From the NCBI GenBank assembly GCA_009837885.1, contig VXSP01000032.1:1-64000 (forward strand): a stretch of 64,000 bases of DNA. Direction: 5' to 3'. Positions 8,348 to 17,193 of this stretch are shown here, piece by piece. This DNA is from Holophagales bacterium. Its GTDB lineage: Bacteria; Acidobacteriota; Thermoanaerobaculia; Multivoradales; Multivoraceae. The translations under genes and the position numbers were made by a program. Position 1 is the first letter of the stretch; the number at the start of each line of letters is the position of its first letter. Below the pieces are notes generated by a model. That model did not search any database. It was not told where the DNA came from and saw only the letters and a program-made list of their open reading frames with translations.

Positions 8348-10300
8348 TCAGGTGCCGGCCGCCTCGGTCTCGGCCAGACCGAAGTTCTCGATGAAGTCCT
8401 GGGTGTAGCGGACGCCGACCTCCTCGCGGAGCTGCTGTAGAAGGGACTGGAGCATCGTCAGGTTCCGCTCGGCCAGTAGCTCGTTCCGTGTCGTTTCCGG
8501 GTCGAACAGCGCGGGATCGAAGGACTCGCGCTCGGTGACCTCGAACAGGACGGCGCCGAACGGAGTGTCGACCGGGCCGCCTGTTTCGCCGGCGGAGAGC
8601 GCGAAAGCCGCGCTCGACAGCTCGGGCATTGCGCCAAGCGTGCCGATCGGCTCGCGCAGGCCGAAGCTTCCGCTCTCCTCGATCACCGCATCGAACTCCT
8701 CGGCCGCGTCGTCCAAGCTCAACCCGTTCTCGACGCGCCCCCGGGCGTCGGTGAGCGCAGCCGCCAGCAGCTCGCTCTCCTTCTGGCCGCGGACGACCTC
8801 CCGGACGTCCGTTTCGACTTCCGCGAACTCCGAGTCGCGGGGCGGCAGGACCTCGAGCACGGACAGGAGCGCCCAGCCGGCCGCGATGCGGACGGGTTCG
8901 GACCAGGCGCCGGTCTCGAGACCGAACGCCGCGGAGCTGAAGTTGAAGTTCCGGCCGATGCCGGCCACGGCGTCGTCTTCGCCGAAGGGCTCCGTGCTGG
9001 CATAGACGAGCGCTTCGGCGGCGGCCAGTTCGCGGACTTCGTCCTCGCCCGCGAACGACTCGCCGGCCAGCCGCTCGTGCAGGGTGTCGATCCGGCTCCT
9101 CGCTTCCTCTTCGGCCCGGGTGGCGAGGAGCTGGACGCGGATCAGGTTGCTGACCTCCTCGAGGGTCTGACGTCCGCCTTCGCGGCGCTCGTGGACCTGG
9201 ATCAGGTGATGCGCGGGGCGCGGGCCGAGCTGGTTCTCGACCGGTCCGACCAGCTCGCCGCTCGCGGCGCCGAACGCGGCCTCTTCGAAGGCCTGCGTCA
9301 TCGCGCCGCGGCCGAAGTAGCCCAGATCGCCGCCGGTCTCCTTCGTCGCCTCGTCGTCCGAGTACTCCCGGGCCAGCACCGCGAAGTCCTCTCCGGCCTC
9401 GACACGGCCGCGCAACCGGTTCAGCAGGCTGCGCGCCTGCTCCGCGTCGCGTTCGCTGTTCTCGAGCAGGAGGATGTGGCTGGCCCGAACCTGCTCAGGG
9501 ATCTCGAACTGGTCCGGGTTGTCCTCGTAGTAGCTCCGGACCTCGTCGTCGGTCACCTCGAGTTCGGCCCGGACCGTGTTCGTGCTGACCAGGAGGTAGC
9601 CCACACGCCGTCGCTCGGGGAGCTTGAATTCGTCGCGGTGCTCCTCGAAGTAGGCCGCGGCCTCCTCGCTCGAGGGCTCGGCCTCGTCGGCGAAGCGGCT
9701 GGCCGGCACCTGGAAGTAGCGGATCGCGGCGCGTTCGGCGACCTCGCGGGCGCGCAGTTCCACCTCCGCGTCTGAAACGTGGGCGACCTCGGTCAGCGCC
9801 GCCTGCAGCTTCCGCACGAGTATGGAACTGCGCAGGTCGGACTCGAAGTCGTCCACCCTCAGCCGGTTCGCGCGCAGGAGATCCTGGTACTGCCGCGCGC
9901 CGATGAAGTTGCCGGCTCCGTCGGTCAGGGCGGGCACGGAGAGGATCTCATCCTGCAGCTCTTCGTCGCTGACGGTCAGCCCCATCCGTTCCGCCTCCAT
10001 GATGAGAAGGCGGTCGTTGATCAGGGATTCAAGAGCCTGAATCGGCAACTGGAGCTGGTCCGCGAGATCGGCGTTGAATGCGTCGCCGTAGATCTCCCGG
10101 TAGCGGTTCTCGGCGTTCCGGTAGCTGCGTTCGAACTCGGCGAAAGTGATGCTGTCGCCGCCCAGGATGGCGGCGTCCGGGTTGACGCGAGTGCCCTCCA
10201 GCGACCGGAAGTCGGTGAAGACGAGGAGCACGAACACACCGGCCAGCCCGATGGCCAGCGGATAGAAGCTCTTGATGTTTTTGCGGATGACGTTGAGCAT
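8348..10300 (-). CDS. ppiD: PpiD/SurA-like membrane-anchored peptidyl-prolyl isomerase
   Basis: Periplasmic folding factor anchored in the inner membrane. The 650-residue protein starts MLNVIRKNIKSF, followed by one hydrophobic anchor at about 15-30. A SurA-N-like chaperone region follows (about 45-180, with LESLINDRLLIMEAERMGL). A parvulin domain lies at about 255-370 (VRASHILLLEN, GGDLGYFGRGAM). A second, degenerate parvulin-like repeat lies at about 400-590 (FGLREPIGTLGAMPELSSAAF). The N-terminal anchor plus parvulin arrangement is that of PpiD. It diverges from mreB and precedes ruvA. Confidence 0.85.
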   Translation of the reverse strand: MLNVIRKNIKSFYPLAIGLAGVFVLLVFTDFRSLEGTRVNPDAAILGGDSITFAEFERSYRNAENRYREIYGDAFNADLADQLQLPIQALESLINDRLLIMEAERMGLTVSDEELQDEILSVPALTDGAGNFIGARQYQDLLRANRLRVDDFESDLRSSILVRKLQAALTEVAHVSDAEVELRAREVAERAAIRYFQVPASRFADEAEPSSEEAAAYFEEHRDEFKLPERRRVGYLLVSTNTVRAELEVTDDEVRSYYEDNPDQFEIPEQVRASHILLLENSERDAEQARSLLNRLRGRVEAGEDFAVLAREYSDDEATKETGGDLGYFGRGAMTQAFEEAAFGAASGELVGPVENQLGPRPAHHLIQVHERREGGRQTLEEVSNLIRVQLLATRAEEEARSRIDTLHERLAGESFAGEDEVRELAAAEALVYASTEPFGEDDAVAGIGRNFNFSSAAFGLETGAWSEPVRIAAGWALLSVLEVLPPRDSEFAEVETDVREVVRGQKESELLAAALTDARGRVENGLSLDDAAEEFDAVIEESGSFGLREPIGTLGAMPELSSAAFALSAGETGGPVDTPFGAVLFEVTERESFDPALFDPETTRNELLAERNLTMLQSLLQQLREEVGVRYTQDFIENFGLAETEAAGT

Positions 10301-10350
10301 GATCTTGACCCCGGCGCCCGGCAGGACGCAGAAGAGCTTGCATGGTAACA

Positions 10351-10364
10351 GGATCGGACGATCC
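10351..10364. promoter_or_regulatory. Short dyad in the ppiD/mreB divergent region
   Basis: GGATCG and CGATCC flank two bases, followed ten bases later by TATGAT (10374-10379), which could be a -10 box for mreB. No matching -35 is evident, so this is tentative. Confidence 0.25.
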
Positions 10365-10401
10365 CGCGGCGGTTATGATCGCTCTCCGAGGTCCATCCCG
10401 A

Positions 10402-11418
10402 ATGCGTTTCCTGCAGTGGTTCTCCAGCGACCTGGCCATCGACCTGGGGACGGCCAACACGCTCGTCTTCACCCAGGCGAACGGCATCGTCGTGCGCGAG
10501 CCGTCGGTCGTCGTCGTCAACAGCCAGAGCAACCGCATCGAGGCGGTCGGCACCGAGGCCAAGGAGATGCTCGGACGCACGCCAGGCATCCTGTTCCTCG
10601 TGCGGCCGATGAAGGACGGCGTGATCGCCGACTTCGAGATGACCGAGCACATGCTCAAGCACTTCATCCGCAAGGCGCATCACGGCCGCCGTCTGGCCCG
10701 CCCGCGGATCGTGATCGGCGTGCCTTCCGAGATCACGCCGGTGGAGAAACGGGCGGTGCGGGAGTCGGCGATGAGCGCCGGCGCCTCGGAGGTCTTCCTG
10801 GTCGAGCAGGCGATGATGGCGGCCATCGGCGCCGGCCTGCCGATCACGGAGCCGACGGGCAACATGATCGTCGACATTGGCGGCGGCACCAGCGACGTCG
10901 CCGTCATCTCGCTCTCCGGGACGGTCTACAGCCGTTCGCTGCGGGTGGCCGGGAACGCGATGGACGATGCGATCGCCCAGCACCTGAAGCGCAAGCACAA
11001 CATGCTGGTCGGCGAGCGGACCGCCGAGAGGATCAAGGTCGAGATCGGCTCCGCCTTTCCGCTCCAGAAGGCCCTCTACATGGACATCAAGGGGCGGGAT
11101 CTCGTGCGCGGCGTGCCTCGCAGCCTCAGGATCTCCGACAGCGAGATCCGGGAAGCGCTCGAGGAACCCGTGCAGCAGATCGTGAACTCCGTGCTGCAGG
11201 CCCTCGAACGGATGCCGCCGGAACTCTCGGCCGACGTGATGGACAAGGGCATCGTGCTGTCGGGCGGCGGTGCGCTGCTTCACTCGCTGGACCAGCGGCT
11301 GCGCGAGGAGACCGGACTGCCGGTCTTCGCCGCGGAGGATCCGCTTGCTTCCGTCGTGCTTGGCGCCGGCCGGGTGCTGCGGGACATCGATCTGCTGCGC
11401 AGGGTTTCGGTTCGCTGA
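10402..11418 (+). CDS. mreB: Rod shape-determining protein MreB
   Basis: Bacterial actin that positions the cell-wall elongation machine. The ATG at 10402 gives 338 residues beginning MRFLQWFSSDLAIDLGTANT, where DLGTANT is the phosphate-1 motif. The phosphate-2 motif is in NMIVDIGGGTSDVAVISL and the adenosine motif in GIVLSGGGALLHSLD. In-frame upstream starts exist (10342) but the family begins at this methionine. First gene of mreB-mreC-mreD-mrdA-rodA, so the cell is probably rod-shaped. Confidence 0.97.
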   Translation: MRFLQWFSSDLAIDLGTANTLVFTQANGIVVREPSVVVVNSQSNRIEAVGTEAKEMLGRTPGILFLVRPMKDGVIADFEMTEHMLKHFIRKAHHGRRLARPRIVIGVPSEITPVEKRAVRESAMSAGASEVFLVEQAMMAAIGAGLPITEPTGNMIVDIGGGTSDVAVISLSGTVYSRSLRVAGNAMDDAIAQHLKRKHNMLVGERTAERIKVEIGSAFPLQKALYMDIKGRDLVRGVPRSLRISDSEIREALEEPVQQIVNSVLQALERMPPELSADVMDKGIVLSGGGALLHSLDQRLREETGLPVFAAEDPLASVVLGAGRVLRDIDLLRRVSVR

Positions 11419-11434
11419 GGGGCGTTTCACCGAG

Positions 11435-12274
11435 ATGAGCGAGCGTCGGATCGCCATCCTGTTCGCCGTCGCGGTGACCCTTCTCGTTGCGTCCCTGACC
11501 GCGCAGTCGCCGGAGCGCGCGGCCGATGTCGCGCTGTGGGTCGAGGCCCCGGCGAAAGGCCTGGTCGCCGCGGCCGCCGATGTCGCGGACAGGGTGCGGC
11601 AGGGGTGGCGGACGAGGGCCCGGCTGGAACGCGAGAACGAGGAACTGCGAAGCCGGCTGAGGGAGCTCGAGGCGGCCCACGCCGCGGCGCTTGGCGCCGA
11701 ACTGGAGGTGGATCTGCTTTCGGAGCCGCTCGGTTACGCGCGGCCGCCGGAGAGCGAGTTGTTGCTGGCGGACGTTGTTTACGTCGACTACCACTCGTGG
11801 CGGCGCAGCGCCATCGTGCGCTTGCCTCGCGGAAACGCGAAGGAGGAGTGGGCGCGGCGGCCCGTGACCACGGTCGACGGTTTGCTGGGTCGCGTCGTTT
11901 CCGCCGAGGGCGACTATGCCCGCGTGCTGCTGGTCACGGATCTAGACTCTTCGGTGGGAGCGATGATCGAGCGCACGCGCCGTCAGGGCATCGTTCGGGG
12001 CACGGAGGAAGCCGGCGTGCTCTCGCTCGCGTACGTACCGGTGCAGGTCGATGTCCGCCCGGGAGATCGTGTGGTTACGGCGGGCATCGACGGCGTCTTC
12101 CCGCGCGGCATCCCGATCGGCACGGTCACCTCCGTCGAGTCCAGCGGCGATCACTTCCACGAGATCAAGGTCGCCCCGCGTGTGGATCTCGGTTCGCTCA
12201 GCCATGCCTTCGTGTGGCGCCGCGACCCGGTGCCCGAGGCGGTCATGGACGGCGCGGATGCCGTGGGCCGCTAG
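11435..12274 (+). CDS. mreC: Rod shape-determining protein MreC
   Basis: Scaffold of the elongasome between MreB and PBP2. The 279 residues have an N-terminal membrane segment (about 7-24, IAILFAVAVTLLVASL). A coiled coil follows (about 58-85, RLERENEELRSRLRELEAAH), then two beta-barrel domains (about 105-265). It starts 16 bases after mreB and its stop overlaps mreD by 17 bases. Length and architecture are usual. Confidence 0.93.
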   Translation: MSERRIAILFAVAVTLLVASLTAQSPERAADVALWVEAPAKGLVAAAADVADRVRQGWRTRARLERENEELRSRLRELEAAHAAALGAELEVDLLSEPLGYARPPESELLLADVVYVDYHSWRRSAIVRLPRGNAKEEWARRPVTTVDGLLGRVVSAEGDYARVLLVTDLDSSVGAMIERTRRQGIVRGTEEAGVLSLAYVPVQVDVRPGDRVVTAGIDGVFPRGIPIGTVTSVESSGDHFHEIKVAPRVDLGSLSHAFVWRRDPVPEAVMDGADAVGR

Positions 12275-12770
12275 GTTCGGCGCCAGTCTGGCCCTGGTGT
12301 CGCTGGTCGAGCTGCTCCTGGCCGAAGTGCTTCCGGCGGCAGGCCGGACGATCGACCTGTTCGTGCTCCTGGTCATCCTGAGCAGCCTGGCGGGCAACTC
12401 GCTCCAGGGTGTTGTGGGCGGCCTGGCCGCCGGCCTGGTCCAGGACACGCTGAGCGCCTCGCCGTTCGGCCTTCACGCTCTCGCCTGCTGCGTCGTGGGC
12501 TACGGAGTCGCCCGGCTGTCGCAGCGCATCGTGACCAGCCAGCGGCTGGTGGCGTCGCTCCTGGTCGCCGTCGGCACGCTCGTTCATCAGGCGATCGTCC
12601 TCGGCCTGCTCATGGTTCTGGAAGTCGGCGAGCCCAGTGGCGGCGCCGTTTCGCTGCGCGTGGTCGCGACGACCGCCATCGGCGTGCCGGGCCTGTGGCT
12701 GTTCAACCGGGCCCAGGCCTGGGTGGATGAACGGCGTACACTGAAGGAGGGAAGGTCGCGGTTGCGGTGA
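12258..12770 (+). CDS. mreD: Rod shape-determining protein MreD
   Basis: Small polytopic membrane protein of the elongasome. The ATG at 12258 overlaps mreC and gives 170 residues with about five hydrophobic segments. These include LALVSLVELLLAEVL, LFVLLVILSSLAG and LVASLLVAVGTLVHQAIVLG. MreD sequence is poorly conserved, so the call rests on position between mreC and mrdA plus topology. Confidence 0.88.
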   Translation: MPWAARFGASLALVSLVELLLAEVLPAAGRTIDLFVLLVILSSLAGNSLQGVVGGLAAGLVQDTLSASPFGLHALACCVVGYGVARLSQRIVTSQRLVASLLVAVGTLVHQAIVLGLLMVLEVGEPSGGAVSLRVVATTAIGVPGLWLFNRAQAWVDERRTLKEGRSRLR

Positions 12771-12786
12771 CCGCGAAGGCCACACG

Positions 12787-14583
12787 ATGAGTCTCCGGAA
12801 CCCCACCCGGGAGCACAGCTCGGACTGGGTCCTTCTGAACATGGCTGCCCGCCTCAAGTGGCTGTGCGGCGCGCTGGGCCTGTGCCTGGCGGTCGTGCTC
12901 GGCGCCTACTGGTATCACCAGATCATTCGGGCTGAGCACTACGAACGGCTGGCCGAGAACAACCGGTTGCGCGTGCTGCGGCTGGACGCGCCGAGGGGCC
13001 TGATCCATGACCGATCGGGGCGGATTCTGGTCGAGAACACGCCCACGTTTCGCTTGATGATCGACCGGAGCAGGAGCACGGATCCTGGCGTCAGCCTGGC
13101 CTTCGCGGCCGAGATCCTCGGCCGGGAGGAGCGGGAACTCAGGGCCGCGCTGGAGCGTCACCGGGGCGTGGCCCGCGAGGTGCCCGTACTGCTCGCCGAG
13201 GACCTGGAGTTGACCCAGGTCGCCCGGTTCGAGGTCTCGGTACCCGAGCACCCGGAGTTCGAGATCTCCACGTCGAGGCGCCGCCTGTACCGGCACAGTT
13301 TCCAGACTGCCCATGTCGTGGGTTACCTCGGTGAACCGACTCCCGCCGAACATGACCGGGACGACTCCCTGGCGTCCGGGGACCTGGTCGGCCGCAGCGG
13401 CGTGGAGCTGCTGCGGGATCGGCGTCTGCGGGGAAACCACGGGGAGCGGATCGTGGTCGTCGACAGCCGCGGCCGGCTGATGGGCGAGGACGTGCAGCGG
13501 ACGGACGCGGAGCCCGGCGAGTCCGTCACCCTGACGATCGATCTGCCGCTGCAGCAGTTGGCCGAGAACCTGCTGGCGGACAAGGTCGGCGCGATCGTCG
13601 CGCTCGACCCCCGTGACGGCGCGGTCCGGGCGATGGTCTCGTCTCCTTCCTTCGATCCGAATCGCTTCGGCGGCAGGCTCAGCCAGCAGGACTGGGACCG
13701 GATCGTCGACGGGCCGGGAAAGCCGCTCCAGAACCGCGCGATCCAGAACACCTACCCGCCGGGCTCGGTGTTCAAGATCGCGATGGTGCTGGCGGGTCTG
13801 GCGGAGGGCCTGCTTCGCCCGGAGGAACGGATCTACTGCAACGGTGCGACCCGGCTCTACGACCGGCGCTGGCGCTGCTGGCAGTCGAGGGGACACGGAT
13901 TCGTCAATCTGCGCGAGGCCCTGCAGCACTCCTGCGACATCTACTTCTACCGGCAGGGCATCAAGATCGGAATCGAGACGATTGCCGCCTACGCCCGGCG
14001 GCTCGGGCTGGGCGACCGGACGGGAGTCGAACTGCCCGGCGAGAGCGAGGGGCTGGTGCCCGATCCCGAATGGAGCAGGAATCGCCGGGGCTACCCGTGG
14101 TACCCGGGCGAAACGGTCTCGGTGGCGATTGGCCAGGGGCCGCTGCTGACCTCGCCGCTGCAGGTGGCGGTGATGACCGCGGCGGTGGCGAACGGTGGGC
14201 TCCGGGTGCGCCCGTACCTGATCGCCGGCGGCGGGGAACCTCCGGAGCCGCTCGGTCTGGACGGCGAGGTGATTTCCTTCGTCGCGGAAGCGCTCGCCAA
14301 TGTCGTCGAGAACGGAACGGGACGCAGCGCCAGAACGCCGGTCGTGACCGTCGCGGGCAAGACGGGCACCGCCCAGGTCGTCGCGCAGGCGACCTGGACC
14401 CGCTCCGAGGACCTCCCGCCCGAGCAGGCCGACCACGCCTGGTTCACCTCCTACGCTCCGGTGGAGGCGCCGGAACTGGTCGTCGTCGTGTTCGTCGAGA
14501 ACGGCGGCAGAGGCTCGGAAGCGGCGGCGCCGCTGGCGAGAGAGATCCATGAGAGCTATTTCCGTGCTGCCGACAAGACCTGA
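12787..14583 (+). CDS. mrdA: Peptidoglycan DD-transpeptidase PBP2
   Basis: Class B penicillin-binding protein that crosslinks lateral-wall peptidoglycan with RodA. It has 598 residues. A transmembrane segment at about 28-46 is followed by the N-terminal pedestal domain (LDAPRGLIHDRSGRILVEN). The transpeptidase domain has active-site serine motif PPGSVFK (about residue 322), second motif SCD (HSCDIYFY), and third motif KTGTAQ (about residue 525). All catalytic residues are present. Its 3' end overlaps rodA by 35 bases. Confidence 0.96.
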   Translation: MSLRNPTREHSSDWVLLNMAARLKWLCGALGLCLAVVLGAYWYHQIIRAEHYERLAENNRLRVLRLDAPRGLIHDRSGRILVENTPTFRLMIDRSRSTDPGVSLAFAAEILGREERELRAALERHRGVAREVPVLLAEDLELTQVARFEVSVPEHPEFEISTSRRRLYRHSFQTAHVVGYLGEPTPAEHDRDDSLASGDLVGRSGVELLRDRRLRGNHGERIVVVDSRGRLMGEDVQRTDAEPGESVTLTIDLPLQQLAENLLADKVGAIVALDPRDGAVRAMVSSPSFDPNRFGGRLSQQDWDRIVDGPGKPLQNRAIQNTYPPGSVFKIAMVLAGLAEGLLRPEERIYCNGATRLYDRRWRCWQSRGHGFVNLREALQHSCDIYFYRQGIKIGIETIAAYARRLGLGDRTGVELPGESEGLVPDPEWSRNRRGYPWYPGETVSVAIGQGPLLTSPLQVAVMTAAVANGGLRVRPYLIAGGGEPPEPLGLDGEVISFVAEALANVVENGTGRSARTPVVTVAGKTGTAQVVAQATWTRSEDLPPEQADHAWFTSYAPVEAPELVVVVFVENGGRGSEAAAPLAREIHESYFRAADKT

Positions 14584-15679
14584 TCGGTGGACCCTGGTAC
14601 GCCGGGTCCGGTCCGTCTCCTGGCTGCTCGGTGGATCGGCGCTGGCGCTGTCGGCGATCGGCCTGGTCGTCATTTCCAGTGCTTCGGCCGACATGAGCAC
14701 CGACTACGAAGTACGCCAGGCGGCGTGGGTCGGCCTGGGTCTGCTGGTCATGGCAGCGGCCGCGGCCGTCGACTATTCGTTCCTGCTCCGCTACGCCTTC
14801 TGGATCTACCTGGCGGCGGTCGCGGCGCTCGCGGCGGTGACCTTCTTCGGCCACGAAGCGGGCGGGGCCCGGAGCTGGATCGGCATCGGCGGTTTCGGCG
14901 GTCAGCCGTCCGATTTCTGCAAGATCGCGACCGTCCTCCTGCTGGCCCGACACATGGCGGAAGCACAGGCGCCGGTGGCGCCTCGCGGCTGGCTGTGGGC
15001 GGCCTCGGCCCTCGTCGTCGTGCCCGTCCTGCTGATCGCCATGCAGCCGGACATGGGCGGCGCCCTGATGTTCGTGCCCATGCTCGCCGCGATGGCCGTC
15101 GTGGCTGGCCTCAGGCTCCGTCCCGCCCTGATCGCGCTGGGGGTGGCCGCGGTGGTCGCGGGCGCCATCTGGATCTTCGCCCTGCAGGACTACCAGAAGG
15201 ACCGGATGTCGAGCTTCTTCAGGCCCCACGCGGATCCGCTCGGGTCGGGATACCAGGTGCGCCAGAGCCGCATCGCCATCGGGTCGGGTCAGATGCTGGG
15301 CAAGGGATACGGCGAGGGCACGCAGTCCAATCTGCAGTTCCTGCCGACGCCTCACACCGACTTCGTGTTCGCCGTGCTGGGCGAGGAGTACGGCTTCATG
15401 GGCGTCACCGTCGTGCTGGGGCTGCTCCTGCTCTACCTGGGGAACGGCGTGCGCGTGGCCCTGGCGGCGCGAGACCCGGCCGGCTTGCTGCTCGTCGTCG
15501 GCCTGCTCGCCTTCATGGCGGGCCACGTTCTCTACAATACGGCGATGGTGGTCGGCCTGCTTCCGATCACCGGCATCCCGCTGCCCTTCCTCAGCTACGG
15601 CGGCTCCTTCATGCTCTTCTGTTGTGCGGCCACCGGGTTGATGATCGGCCTCGACATACGGCGGTTCGTCAACATCTGA
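14549..15679 (+). CDS. rodA: Peptidoglycan glycosyltransferase RodA (SEDS family)
   Basis: Polymerises lipid II strands in lateral-wall growth. The 376 residues carry about ten membrane segments. SEDS signatures include GARSWIGIGG with a following QPSDFCKIATVL, and QSRIAIGSGQMLGKGYGEGTQ. The C-terminal segment is LPFLSYGGSFMLF. The ATG at 14549 lies inside the 3' end of mrdA, as in many mrdA-rodA pairs. Last member of the mre cluster. Confidence 0.96.
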   Translation: MRAISVLPTRPDRWTLVRRVRSVSWLLGGSALALSAIGLVVISSASADMSTDYEVRQAAWVGLGLLVMAAAAAVDYSFLLRYAFWIYLAAVAALAAVTFFGHEAGGARSWIGIGGFGGQPSDFCKIATVLLLARHMAEAQAPVAPRGWLWAASALVVVPVLLIAMQPDMGGALMFVPMLAAMAVVAGLRLRPALIALGVAAVVAGAIWIFALQDYQKDRMSSFFRPHADPLGSGYQVRQSRIAIGSGQMLGKGYGEGTQSNLQFLPTPHTDFVFAVLGEEYGFMGVTVVLGLLLLYLGNGVRVALAARDPAGLLLVVGLLAFMAGHVLYNTAMVVGLLPITGIPLPFLSYGGSFMLFCCAATGLMIGLDIRRFVNI

Positions 15680-15708
15680 GCCGTCCGGGGCTTTCCGCCG
15701 GCAGCGAA

Positions 15709-17193
15709 ATGAACAGGGAGCTTCTGGTCGAAGGCGATCCGCACCAGACCCGCCTCGCCGTCCTGGAGGCCGGCCGGCTGGTGGAGTTCTTCGTCGAGCG
15801 GCATCGGGGCCGCGGTCTCGCCGGCAACATCTACAAAGGGAGAGTGCGGCGGGTTCTTCCCGGCATGAGGGCGGCCTTCGTCGACCTGGGGCTGGAGCGG
15901 GACGCCTACCTGTACCTCGAGGGGATGGCGGGTGACGAGTCGGGAGCGTCCGGGGAAGACGGCGGCCCGAGCCGCGGCGGGATTCCGCGCCGGGGCCAGG
16001 AAGTCGTCGTTCAGATCGCCAGGGAGGGACTGGCGGACAAGGGGCCGCGGATCACCACCGAGATCACTCTTCCGGGCCGCTACCTGGTGCTGACGCCTTT
16101 GGCTGGCCGGTTGGGGATCTCCAGGAGGATCGAAGATCCCGACGAGCGGACGCGCCTGGAGACGACGGCCCTGGAACACTGGGGCGAGACGCTCGAAGCG
16201 ACGGGATGCATCGTGCGCACGGCCGCGGCGGGGGCGCCGGCGGAGGTCCTCGCGAGGGAGTACGAAATCCTCGCGGACGTCTGGCGGGAAATCGAGGAGC
16301 GGGCGGCCGGGTCCGCGGCACCGGCCCTGGTCCACCGGGAGGAAGAACTGGCCGTACGGGTGATTCGCGACCACTTCGGGGAGGACTTCGGCACCCTCCT
16401 GGTCGACGGCGCCGATGCTCACCGGGTCATCCGCGACTACCTCGGGCGGGTCCAGCCGGAACTCCTGACCAGGCTCGAGCGGAGCCGGCGCGGCCTGTTC
16501 GATCGCTACCGCATCGACGCCGGCGTCGACGCCGCGCTGGAGCCGAGGGCGCCGCTGCCGTCGGGCGGCCACCTGGTCATCAACCAGACCGAGGCACTGG
16601 TCGCCATCGACGTGAACTCCGGCCGCGACGTCGGCGCCGGCGCCGTCGGGGGCATCGGGAGTTTCCGCGACACGGTCCTCCGGACCAATCTCGAGGCGGT
16701 CGCGGAGGCCGTCCGCCAGATCCGGCTGCGGGACCTGTCCGGCATCCTCGTCATCGACCTGATCGACATGGAGCGCGGAGAGGATCGTCGCACGGTCTTC
16801 GAGCGGCTCGAGGCGGAACTGCGGAAGGACCGCGCCCGGAAGCGGGTGCTCGAGATCTCCGAGTTCGGCCTGGTCCAGATCACCCGGCAGCGGCGTCGCG
16901 AGAACCTGGAGAGGGCGCTCACGGGGCCCTGCCCGACCTGCCGGGGCAGGGGCCGGATCAAGTCCGTCGCCACGATCTGCCTGGAGTTGCGGCGAAGCTG
17001 TCTGGCGCATGCCGGTCGCGGCTGCCGCCAGGTAGCGGTACGGGTTCACCCGGCGGTGCTGGACGGGCTGAACGGCTCCGAGTCGGACGTGCTGGACGGC
17101 ATGCAGGGAGCCTTCGAGGCGCCCATCTTGCTGCGGGCGGATCCGGACCTGCATCGCGAGCACTTCGTCGTCACCGAGATCGAAGGGTCTTGA
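15709..17193 (+). CDS. rng: Ribonuclease G/E family endoribonuclease
   Basis: Single-strand-specific, 5'-monophosphate-stimulated RNA endonuclease for rRNA and mRNA processing. It has 494 residues, RNase G-sized, without the long C-terminal scaffold of RNase E. It starts MNRELLVEGDPHQTRLAVLE. An S1 domain covers about 35-120 (NIYKGRVRRVLPGMRAAFVD). Catalytic-domain aspartates appear in ALVAIDVNSG and ILVIDLIDMERGEDR. The zinc-link cysteines are in CPTCRGRGRI. It follows rodA by 29 bases, a common neighbourhood for mre-rng clusters. Confidence 0.94.
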   Translation: MNRELLVEGDPHQTRLAVLEAGRLVEFFVERHRGRGLAGNIYKGRVRRVLPGMRAAFVDLGLERDAYLYLEGMAGDESGASGEDGGPSRGGIPRRGQEVVVQIAREGLADKGPRITTEITLPGRYLVLTPLAGRLGISRRIEDPDERTRLETTALEHWGETLEATGCIVRTAAAGAPAEVLAREYEILADVWREIEERAAGSAAPALVHREEELAVRVIRDHFGEDFGTLLVDGADAHRVIRDYLGRVQPELLTRLERSRRGLFDRYRIDAGVDAALEPRAPLPSGGHLVINQTEALVAIDVNSGRDVGAGAVGGIGSFRDTVLRTNLEAVAEAVRQIRLRDLSGILVIDLIDMERGEDRRTVFERLEAELRKDRARKRVLEISEFGLVQITRQRRRENLERALTGPCPTCRGRGRIKSVATICLELRRSCLAHAGRGCRQVAVRVHPAVLDGLNGSESDVLDGMQGAFEAPILLRADPDLHREHFVVTEIEGS